A DNA stretch of 64,000 nucleotides, taken from Paraphaeosphaeria minitans. Lineage: Eukaryota; Ascomycota; Dothideomycetes; Pleosporales; Didymosphaeriaceae. Below are positions 36,415-45,810 of this stretch, piece by piece. Positions within the stretch are counted from its first letter, which is position 1; each line of letters opens with the position of its first letter. Made by a program: the position numbers and the translations under genes. The notes under the pieces were generated by a model, which made no database searches, was not told the origin of the DNA, and was given only the letters and a program-made list of their open reading frames with translations. The stretch covers positions 558,001 through 622,000 of the forward strand of contig WJXW01000006.1 in the NCBI GenBank assembly GCA_015832175.1, written 5' to 3'.

Positions 36415-39400
36415 ATGTTTTCTCGATCTCTCGCCCTTGGCCTCCTGGCCTCGACCGTCTCAGCATTTGATGCATCCGCCAGCAACAATGTTGCCATGTA
36501 CTGGGGTCAGGGAAGCAACCAGATCACTCTCAAGGAGCTCTGCAACGACCCTAGCGTGGACATTGTCAACTTGGCTTTCGTAAATCAGTTCCCTACCAAA
36601 AGGGGCGAATATCCCGCAACCAACTTCGGTATGTAAGCACATGTACCCCTTCATCATCCTCTATCACCAGCATCGAGTACAATTCTTGGATCATTGGCAG
36701 AGTGTTCTGAGGCTAATTGCTCCTAGCCAACGCTTGTGATGACATCTTCTACAAGGACGACTTCGGCAATGAGTCAGGTCTCCGCTCAAGCTGCCCCACA
36801 ATCATAGAAGGCATGCAGACATGTCGCGAAAACGGCAAGAAAGTGTTGCTTAGCATCGGAGGAGGTTATCCCACCGACTACTACCTCAAGACCAAGGACA
36901 TCGCAGAATACCTTGCAGACTTCCTCTGGGGTGCTTTCGGTCCCCCTGACTCCACGTGGACGGGACCGCGTCCATTCGGAAAACAGTACGTCGATGGCTT
37001 CGATCTGGACCTCGAAGCCTTGATGACCCCGGAACCGTTTACCGGATACTTGTCTGCCAACTACGAGCACCTCGTGAACAGGTGGAAGAACGTCCTTTTC
37101 CCGACAAAGGCAGGCAACTTCTACATTTCGGGCGCACCCCAGTGCATTGTTCCGGACGTAAGACTGGCCGATGCTATCAGCAAGTCGCACTTCGACTTCG
37201 TGTTCGTGCAATTCTACAACACGGCACTTTGCAGCGCACGCAGGGCATACGAAGGCGTTGTGGCTAGTAACGGTGTTGTGACTACATTCACATTCGACAA
37301 CTGGGTCACCTGGCTCACGGCCAACTCCAAAGTCAACCCTAATGTCAAGCTCTACCTTGGTCTACCAGCGGACAAGGGAGCCGCACCGAACGACCAAACC
37401 TCCTATCTTGAACCTATTGAAGCCAACAAGGTCCTCACGTTTTACAAGAACAAGTACCCGTCGATATTCGGCGGTGCGATGCTGTGGGAAGCCACCTTCA
37501 ACGCAAAGAATACCTGCAATGGCCCGACTTACTCGACCAACATTAAGGCTATCCTTCAGGGCTCCTACAAGCCTGCCACCTGCCCCACGCCTACCTCGTC
37601 GTCCATTGCATCAAGCAGCTCCTTCCCGACCCCGACCGCTATCAGCCCTGGCGGACAATGTGGTCCCGAAAACGGCTACGGCTGTGCGGAGTCGCTGTTC
37701 GGTGACTGCTGCAGCATTTACGGCTACTGCGGAAGCTCGGCGAGTTACTGCGGAGCCGCCTACTGCAACCCCAAGTTCGGCAAATGTGGCATTTCCAGCA
37801 GCAGCAGCAGCTCAGTGCGTCCTACTATCACTTCCAGCTCTTCTTGGTCTTCCTCTTCGTCTGCTAAGCCAACGTCCTCCGTCAAGACTTCGTCTTTCAT
37901 CGGATCTACATCCTCCGCGAAGACTTCGTCGTCCATCAAGACCTTGTCGTCCGTTAAGCCCACGAGCTCTGTGAAGCCGACGTCCCGTTCCGCGATACCT
38001 ACCTCCTCAGTCAAGCTCTCATCGTCTGCGAAGCCTTCATCGTCCTCTGGTAAGCCTACGTCATCCGTGAAGCCAACATCGTTCTCCGTCAAGCCTACAT
38101 CGTCATCTGTTAAGCCTACGTCCTCTTCCACAAAGGCTTTGAGCTCCACCAAGACGTCGTCATCCTCTGTCAAGCCTTCATTATCTTCTGTTAAGCCTAC
38201 AACTTCTGCGAAGCCTTCGTCTTCCGCAAAGCTTACATCCTCCACAAAGGCTTTGTCTTCTTCTGTCCAGCCTTCGTCGTCCTCTGTTAAACCTACGTCC
38301 TCGGCCAAGCCTACCAGCTCGGTCAAGCCTACCAGCTCGGTCAAGCCTACCAGCTCGGTCAAGCCTACCAGCTCTGTCAAGCCTACCAGCTCTGTCAAGC
38401 CTACCAGCTCGGTCAAGCCTACCAGCTCGGTCAAGCCTACCAGCTCGGTCAAGCCTACCAGCTCGGTCAATCCCACGTCTTCTGTCAAGGCTTCGTCGTC
38501 CTCTGTTAAGCCTACGTCGTCCAAGGCTGTTTCCCCATCGAAGGCTGCCTCCACGTCACAAGCTGCATCCACGTCGAAGGCCGCTTCCTCCACCAGGTCC
38601 ACTAACATCTCTTCGCGCGGCGCGGCCTCTTCTCTGGGCAGCGTGGTTTCGAGCAGCGCAATCGTCTCTCCAAGCCTTGCCTCCAGCACCGGTCCAGCTG
38701 TGACTTTGACTCCCAGTGCCTCCGTTGCTCCCGTGAACAGCACTATTGTTACTCCTGTGCCCACGGACACTGGTTCTTCCAGCATCATCAGCTTTTCTTC
38801 GGCGCCCTCCAATGGCTCATACTCTGCGTATCCCACAGTCAATTCGTCGACCACTGAGCACAGCTATCCTGTTTATACTGGACCCGGTTACGGAGTCCCT
38901 ACCTCCAAAACGGTTGAGGATTATGCTGTTCACTCCTCCAAGACGTACCCCGTGGATTCTAGCCAAGGTCATGGCAAGCCGTCCGTCACTAGCAAGCCTG
39001 AGGCTGCTGGGACCACCACCTACACCACATCGTACGTCGATGTCTGCGAGACTGGCTTGACGACCATCACTGCGACCGTCACCAAGACCTACACTGGCAT
39101 TGCCCCAAATCCTACGTACAACGAAGTTCCCGAGGGCTGGTACACCACTGTTACTGTCTGCACCCACTGCGGACCAGCAACCACAACTGTCACTTTGACC
39201 AAGCCCTACCAGACCCCCACGGAAGCGGCGTACCACGCTCCATCTGCTCCGGCAGGTTACTCTGCAGACAAGGGTTCTTACTCCGAAGCCAAGCCGTCCA
39301 AGGCGGCGTACGTCCCCCTCCCTGACATGGATGCAGGCGAGGAGCCAGCCAGTGCGACGAGCAAAGTCTACGTAAATGTGGTTCCGGTTCCCGCGTCCGA

Positions 39401-39620
39401 AGCCCCTGGCTACCAAGCCACTCCTGCGCCCCACGTCCCTGTCACCACCGCGGCGTACGTGCCCAGCGGAATGGCGAGCAGCACCAAGGGCGCGGCAAGC
39501 TCCACCGGTGCCCCCGTGCCTTCTTACACACCTCCTCTTTTCGAGGGTGCCGCGAGCAGGTTCAGCGTGGGCGTGAGCAGCGTCATCGTGGTTCTTGCCG
39601 CGGGTGTTCTTCTGCTGTAA
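36415..39620 (+). CDS. GPI-anchored GH18 chitinase with CBM18 domain and Ser/Thr repeat stalk
   Basis: Two exons, 36415-36628 and 36727-39620, with a 98-base intron. The product has 1035 residues. A signal peptide (MFSRSLALGLLASTVSA) precedes a GH18 class III (plant-type) domain, with VAMYWGQGSNQ, LLSIGGG and the catalytic DGFDLDLE (acid Glu about residue 168). A hevein-type chitin-binding domain (CBM18) with the usual cysteines lies at about 380-425 (GGQCGPENGYGC). A long Ser/Thr/Pro/Lys stalk follows, including about ten KPTSSV units at about 595-655, which is likely heavily O-mannosylated. The C-terminus (VGVSSVIVVLAAGVLLL) is a GPI-anchor signal. The enzyme likely acts at the cell wall in growth, septation or remodelling. 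A 364-codon open frame antisense to the stalk is an artefact of the repeat. Confidence 0.94.
38296..38470 (+). repeat. 18-bp coding repeat (KPTSSV) in the chitinase stalk
   Basis: About ten tandem copies of AAGCCTACCAGCTCGGTC, with one-base variants, lie inside the chitinase coding sequence. Units are in frame, so copy-number changes alter stalk length by six residues without breaking the gene. Confidence 0.93.
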
Positions 39621-41503
39621 ATGTCTCGGTGGATAGTTTCTGGATTTGTTTCCCTCGGCAGCTTGTCTGCGGAGCCGGTTTATTTTTATTTCTATTCTTC
39701 ATTTCTTCATGTGCTCAGATTTGATGAATGGATGTATAGATGGATGTATGGGCTTGATGATGTTGGGTGGATTTTGAGGATATGGTTTGCATGCAATGGG
39801 TTTTGCTCGAGCTCCTGCGTTGCGCAAAGCGTGCGAACAGTTTATAATGTACTAGGTATCTAAATTGTCATGTGTATGCCGACTTGGGAGTCGATGGTGC
39901 GGTGGTGATGGCTGTTTTGGTTCGCGTAGGTACCTACCTGAGACGTGCATGTGAAGCAGGGAGTCGGTAATACGGTGATGATTCGCATGTCTACCTGAAA
40001 CCTGCATGTGAAGTCGGTACGAGTACAACGAGGGAGTCGATACTATGGTGATGATGGCTGTCTCGGTTCGCGTACTTGAGACCTGCATGTGAAGCAGGGA
40101 GTCGGTAATACGGTGATGATTCGCGTACCTACCTGAAACCTGCATGTGAAGTCGATACGAGTACAACGAGGGAGTCGATACTATGGTGATGATGGCTGTC
40201 TCGGTTCGCGTACTTGAGACCTGCATGTGAAGTAGGGGGTCGATAATACCGTGATGATGGGAGAGTCGAGATTCCGGCATGCTTCGCTTCCACGAGTTTG
40301 TTCTTTGGACGCAGGGAGGATCGAGCAGCCGAGGTTCTTTGATGTCATGTAGCGTCCCAATCTCCCGCGATGCTAGCATAGGGCCGATGCGAGGGAGAGG
40401 GCTGTTTGCGGCGGTGATTGGCTGCCCCGCCGGGTCCAAGGCGAGGGAGAAGTCATGGCAAAAACCGCGTCTCAATCGGCGGCCATCCTTGCTTGCCTTT
40501 GTCGAGTCTTCTGCTGCAGAGACACTCCGTCTCCATGTCCATGGATCTCTGCCCTCGTTCGCGTGTCTCGCCGGCCATGCAATGAACACGCCGCCGCGCT
40601 CCTCGCAGACGGAGCCATTCCGAACCGAGCCTCGGGCGACATGGGGACATGGCGCCAAGTATGCAACATGCGCTGGCACGACGGACGGCCCTGAGGACAC
40701 TCGTCGCCTAGTTGCAGCGCACACTGTTCACTGTCAATTGCGCATGCATCCGCTACTCAGCGCTCTGCAGGCCCCAATTGACCCGTCGACTTGATCCCAG
40801 GAGCAATCCGCGTCCGCCATTGCCCAACCGCGACCCGCGATCCGCGACCCTCGACACCATGGCCAGCGCCTGACGACGCCTGTCTCCAGACCCATTGCCC
40901 CCCGCCGTCGCAGCGTAGCGCAGCGCAGCGCCCTATCGTCACCCGCACAGCCGCTGTGGCTAGTTGCCGTTGCCGGCGAGCAGACGTGAGAGGAGAGGAG
41001 GCGGCGAGGGCACGGCGGTGACGGTGGCTGCCGTCTCGATACGCGACCACCTGGCAGCGCGCGCGGCAACACGCAACCGCACCGGCGGCAACAGCAGAAG
41101 CATTTGCGCAGAAGAGTCGGTGAAGCATGCCCGGCGACTCGTGGGGCATTTCTTGTTTGCGACAGCGTAAGTATACGTCGTCTCGCAGCGCGTCCCAGCC
41201 TCCCCATTACGGCCCACGACCGCACCCACCAACCACCCCAACCCCCCAGCTATTATCTTGTGCCCCCGGCAATGGCACTGCTCCCTGCCATCGCCCTCAC
41301 TAACAGCGTGCTCTCCAGGCATTGCAGCATCCCTTCAGCCCGCCCGCTAGTCCCAGCACTGCCTGTGCCCCCTCGGACCCAGCGCTCCACCACCTGTCCC
41401 ATCGGTCAACACCACCACCACCACCACTCGTCCTCCTCGTCGTACCGGCGCCCGTCGCCTCTGGGGTTGCCCGATTGCGCAGCAGCACTCCGCGCTCGCC
41501 ACA
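39621..41503. other. Intergenic region with 138-bp tandem repeat
   Basis: This contains the 138-bp tandem repeat at about 39889-40260. It also probably contains the leader and first exon or exons of the coiled-coil gene at 41504-44017. A good donor (GTAAGT at 41169) and acceptor (CTCCAG ending at 41318) could frame a 150-base intron there. A CAC-triplet run lies at about 41412-41428. No gene is otherwise supported. Confidence 0.5.
39889..40260. repeat. 138-bp tandem repeat, about 2.7 copies
   Basis: Matching landmarks (GGCTGT then TTCGCGTA) occur near 39911, 40057 and 40195. The spacing is 146 bases, then 138 bases. Each unit contains two copies of CCTGCATGTGAAG in slightly different settings. 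On the minus strand the last two units stay in frame and would encode an identical 46-residue block, but I see no other sign of a gene. Confidence 0.8.
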
Positions 41504-44017
41504 TTGACGACTACGGCGCTCGACGCATCCACCCTGTACCACCCCACCCAGCCCATCTCTGACGATACCCACGATAACGACCCTTCCGCCTTCGAGCCTT
41601 ACATCTCATCGCTACAGCAACGCCAGCAGCAGGCTGCCGACTTCTTCAGGGCCCAGCACAACTACTCGCGAGCCTCGAGTTCCGACGGCAGCGCCGCCCA
41701 CAGCCTCAGGCGCACCCCGAACATCGAAGACGTTCGCCAACAGTACCGCACGACATCAGCCGATCCAGCGCCGCAACACCAACAGCGCACCGTCCGCTTC
41801 GCCTCCGAGTATCCGCACTTGAGCCCTGGTCTCTCTGGCAGCTTTCGCGCCCGCAATTCAGACCCGCAATTCGACCCGCACCCCGCGCTCCGCATCTCCC
41901 AGCGGACTGCGTCTGCGATCCGCTTTGTGCTCGAAGTTGCCATCCGGACCCCGTATCCCTTGACCCCAGATCTTGCTGAGGAGAACGCGTCCATGGCGGA
42001 ATTGACAGCCGGGGGCAATGGTCGCGCTGCCAATGCCGGCGCGCGCGCCGGGGGACCGTTTCCAGTCACCAAGGAGGACCGCCCCAACATCCTGACGCCG
42101 CAGATGATCATGAACAATCGTCGCCAGCGAGAAGCGCGCCGAGAGGCTGAAGAGGAGCGAAAGGCACAGGAAGCACGGGAAGAGCGCAGGAGAAGTGCAG
42201 AACGGAGAGCCCAAGCTGCTGGCGTTGTAGGCGCCCCCACAAATCCCGATGCGGGGATACAAAGACAATCGCAACCTCAGCAAACGTACGATAGTGGCTA
42301 TGGCTCATACGGACCACAGGGCGCCAGTGCGAGGCAACCTGCACCTCAAGCGGCGGCCACACTGCCACCATCAGGACGTGCACATGATACAACATCCGGC
42401 GCGCAGTCTAATAGGCCGCGTGCAAATTCACAATCGCAGCAACAGCCTCGTCCTATCCAGCAACCCTCTATCACACAAACTGGCTCCTCGCGACGGCCAC
42501 CGCCCGCGCAGCATGCCAGAACCCCCTCTGCTCCTGCCGCGTCCGCGCAACCAGCTTCTTTTGCGCCTGCGCCTGCTTCGGCCTTTCCAGGTACTTCCTC
42601 CTCTCAGCAGCGCCAGTCTATCACTTCGACATTTCCACATGCCTTCGAACGATGGGAAACGCTGTCGTCCCATTGGGAAGGCCTCACTTCTTACTGGATA
42701 CGCCGATTGGAGCAAAATACAGACGAGGTGCGCGGCGCACCCCTTGCTCAGCAGATGTCCCGCCAAATCACCGATCTCTCAGCCGCCGGCGCAAACCTAT
42801 TCCACGCTGTCGTTGAGTTGCAACGGCTTCGAGCGTCATCGGAGCGCAAGTTTCAAAGATGGTTCTATGACCATCGACAAGAACAGGAGCGGGCGCAAGA
42901 ACGCGAAGCACAACTCGAAGTCACAATAAGAGAGGAAATTGCCGCGCGAAATCAGGCTGTGGCCGATATGGAGCTTCTCGCCACGGAAAAGAGAAATGCC
43001 GAACGATCTGTGCAGGAGATGAAGCGCGAATTGCAAATCTCCAAGGAAGAAGCCAGAAGAGCATGGGAAGAGCTCGGACGGCGTGAACAAGAGGAACGTG
43101 ACCGTGTCTTTTCCCTACGAGAAGGTCAGCCTACCATGATAGGCGGCGTTCAGGTGCTTCCGACGGCTCAAGCCATGGGCAGGCATGGCAGCGTCCGTTC
43201 GCACGGAGACGAAACGTATGGTGCAAGCTCAGCTGGTCAAGGGATCGAGCAGCATTATTCCTACGAAGAGGGACAATCGCCGACTGACACCGACCCTTTT
43301 ACCGAGGGACGGCGGCACGAGCCTGAGGCCAAACCGGTCGCTCAGGGCACGTACGTCCCCTCAGGTGCCGGTCCCTCATCTCTATATCAGCCTGGGTATT
43401 CCCAAGCCTCCGAGCAGCCCCAAGTCCCTGCGCCTCTCCGTACCCAACAAGCGTCGAGTGGTCACCAAGGACCCATCAACCCCCAGTCATTCTCCAAAGA
43501 CCCACATATCTCGCAGCCAGAAGCCTTCTACCAGCAACCGGAAGTCTACCTCCACCGCGACGCTGCCGCCTCCCCCGAAGACGAGCGCTCCACCATCCTC
43601 TCTCACCCCGAGGAGGACCCCTCCGACGCCGAAGACGAATACGCCATCGACGAGAACGGCAACTACATCCTCGACGCCGCAGGCCACCGCGTCCCGTTCC
43701 GCGCGCTGCGCCAGCAGCAGCAGCAGGACTCGGATGACGAAGATGTGTCTGAGGACCGGCGCAGGGAGCTCGAGCACTTGCATCGTTACGGGAGTACCGC
43801 GACGACGGTGTACGGGAGCACAACTGCGACGACGAGTGCGCCCCCCCCGCCGCCGCCTCCGCCCGCGGATTATAGCGGTGATGGGTACGGGAGTGAGTGG
43901 GTGGGAATGCGGCATCATCATCCCACGCGGTTGAGCGACGTCATGGAGGAGGACGAGAGGAGTAGGACGAGCCCTAGTCGCGCGAGTCAGGCTAGTCGCG
44001 GGTGGGTGAGGGATTGA
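41504..44017 (+). CDS. Large coiled-coil protein, conserved-type fungal hypothetical, start unresolved
   Basis: The open frame runs for 837 codons and clearly looks coding, but it has no ATG at its upstream end; the first in-frame ATG is at 41993. The true N-terminus is probably joined from an upstream exon that I could not fix. Upstream frames at 41319-41480 (QHPFSPPASPS, Pro/Ser-rich) are candidates. The protein is disordered and Gln/Pro/Ser-rich at the start. It has a charged helix (RRQREARREAEEERKAQEA) near 210-245 and a compact block HWEGLTSYWIRRLEQN near 395-415. A long coiled coil (ERAQEREAQLEVTIREEIAA onwards) spans about 460-545. The tail is acidic and holds a polyproline run. The role is unknown. 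The layout suggests a scaffold. Confidence 0.7.
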   Translation: MTTTALDASTLYHPTQPISDDTHDNDPSAFEPYISSLQQRQQQAADFFRAQHNYSRASSSDGSAAHSLRRTPNIEDVRQQYRTTSADPAPQHQQRTVRFASEYPHLSPGLSGSFRARNSDPQFDPHPALRISQRTASAIRFVLEVAIRTPYPLTPDLAEENASMAELTAGGNGRAANAGARAGGPFPVTKEDRPNILTPQMIMNNRRQREARREAEEERKAQEAREERRRSAERRAQAAGVVGAPTNPDAGIQRQSQPQQTYDSGYGSYGPQGASARQPAPQAAATLPPSGRAHDTTSGAQSNRPRANSQSQQQPRPIQQPSITQTGSSRRPPPAQHARTPSAPAASAQPASFAPAPASAFPGTSSSQQRQSITSTFPHAFERWETLSSHWEGLTSYWIRRLEQNTDEVRGAPLAQQMSRQITDLSAAGANLFHAVVELQRLRASSERKFQRWFYDHRQEQERAQEREAQLEVTIREEIAARNQAVADMELLATEKRNAERSVQEMKRELQISKEEARRAWEELGRREQEERDRVFSLREGQPTMIGGVQVLPTAQAMGRHGSVRSHGDETYGASSAGQGIEQHYSYEEGQSPTDTDPFTEGRRHEPEAKPVAQGTYVPSGAGPSSLYQPGYSQASEQPQVPAPLRTQQASSGHQGPINPQSFSKDPHISQPEAFYQQPEVYLHRDAAASPEDERSTILSHPEEDPSDAEDEYAIDENGNYILDAAGHRVPFRALRQQQQQDSDDEDVSEDRRRELEHLHRYGSTATTVYGSTTATTSAPPPPPPPPADYSGDGYGSEWVGMRHHHPTRLSDVMEEDERSRTSPSRASQASRGWVRD

Positions 44018-45810
44018 ACGTCCCAGTACTGAACTAAGAAGCGGTCGTGTGCAAGAGGTGAGATCAGGGCAGCGGAGATGGGGGTTTCTTCTTCGAAAAG
44101 GATATATTTTAGCGTGTGTTTTGTCTGTGCGTGTGTAAAGTGCTAGAGTGGACATGGCATTTGCGAAGGCGTCATTTCTGATCAGGTTCACAAATTTGTT
44201 CCAGCGAGCGAGTCGATGTGTGTTTTGTTGGAACAAGCGTATGTCGTTGGGTGTCATAGTAATGTGCCATGGGTGTTTGCAGAGCGAGGAAATTAGCGGG
44301 GGCGAGGGGTGTGTGTGTAGGGGGGGCAGGGGAACAGTAAGAGGGAGAATATATTCTCGTTCATCGTCAGGCTTTTTGCATCTTCTGGGTATGTATCACT
44401 GTGGTGATGGCTAGATCTCACGAATCCACATATCCCGTGGGAAAGCTTCAAGCCGACTGAGCACGATCAAGCTATAGCGGACGTGTGGAAGTTTTCAACA
44501 AGTGAAGTTGTTTCGACTGCTGTTCGTTTCGACTTGAGCAGTCTTCGAAGTCTACGCACGCTTAGGGATGTGGGTGATGGGCTACTCATGTTTGCTGAAA
44601 TCATTGTTCGGATCGGGAATAGGTTGTCTAGGTGTGGCCATTGCTACGAGGATCGTGAATACTACACCTGACATTGGCGGCTTGATAGATACTATCGCTC
44701 GCAAGTGGGCATGGGCGTAAGTCGGCCAACATAGATACACGACACCCAAGTCGCAAGACCAGTAGGTGATGTTAACACGGAGAAATTGACAAGACGGAAG
44801 TGCCCTCCTCCCATGCAAATACAAATAAGCCCGAAATCTCGAATAAAACAATTGCAAAGGGGTAATGTTTGCAAAGCCACAGACACACAATAGCCGGTCA
44901 TGTCCCTATCTCCGATCCAAGAATCACCCAGTCAGCAACGTAACAACAAAGCGCACGAAATACAGCGTCTCAAAATACGTCAGAAGTCGCGAATACATGC
45001 GCTAGGCAATTCCGCATCGTAGAGTAGGAACGGCGAGTGAATTTTCGGGTTTTTCATCCTCGTGCTAGATTTTTGGGGTTTTTTATTTTAAAAATTAAAA
45101 TAAGGATTAAAAAAGTTTGTATAACTCACGGTTTCAAGTGACCAGGGGCTATCTAGTCGTCTAGTACTACCAGCTCGACCTAGATGGAGACATGGAACGG
45201 TGACAAAAGGGGGAACAGGTGCGGGGACTCCCGGAGCTGGAGAAAAACAACACCGCCGTGTCCGTAAGTTGCAGGGAGGGAAGCTTCGAAAGAGAAGAAT
45301 GGGCATTGAATAGGTTGTCCAGAAATTTTTACATGACGGTAATCTAGAAGAGCCCTTGATTCTCCATGATACGGAACGGCTAAAGGTGAGGTAGAATGAG
45401 TCATGGTGACTACGAGTGATGCCACATGCCGCTCTGAAACCGAGGAACCCTCACCGAAACTGTCTAAATGTTTGTGAACGACAACATATGCCTCTGCAGT
45501 AAGGATTATCGGAAAATGTACGCTATACATTCGCTTCGAAGATCTGTTCTGCCAGTCGAGGAGATAATCGGCGTACTGTGCCATCTTTCTCGAGATTGCA
45601 GCGTCCTGTGCTTGCAGCCATAGAATGGTGTACCTCTTAGCTGCAAATATCAAGAGTAGCCCGCGCTAGGCTGATGCTTGCGGAGATCAGGACATGTTAA
45701 TGACCTCACAATGTTCGAAAACGTGTATGTAATCACGAATGCTACAGGCGTACATGACTGCGCAGCCATCAATTGAGTGAACGAGAATCTCGCGTCTAGC
45801 ACAAGTAATA
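44018..45810. other. Intergenic region
   Basis: No clear gene. An AT-rich hairpin (TATTTTAA and TTAAAATA arms at 45084-45102) sits next to a stretch of T and A runs. A minus-strand frame at 45180-45653 is listed separately. Confidence 0.45.
45180..45653 (-). CDS. Possible hypothetical protein or gene remnant
   Basis: This 157-codon minus-strand frame opens with TTG, not ATG; the first ATG is 23 codons in (MAQYADYLLDWQNRSSKRMY). The first half looks protein-like (ILWLQAQDAAISRKMAQYAD), and a TTTGCAG just before it could be a splice acceptor. No family is recognised. The second half is less convincing. It could be a gene remnant, a 3' exon of a gene I could not assemble, or chance. Confidence 0.2.
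   Translation of the reverse strand: MIFAAKRYTILWLQAQDAAISRKMAQYADYLLDWQNRSSKRMYSVHFPIILTAEAYVVVHKHLDSFGEGSSVSERHVASLVVTMTHSTSPLAVPYHGESRALLDYRHVKISGQPIQCPFFSFEASLPATYGHGGVVFLQLRESPHLFPLLSPFHVSI

Noticed and set aside
37760..38854. 364-codon minus-strand frame with ELVGLT repeats
   Set aside because: It lies antisense to the chitinase Ser/Thr stalk. The 18-base repeat keeps every frame open, and the plus-strand protein has a domain structure while this one has none.
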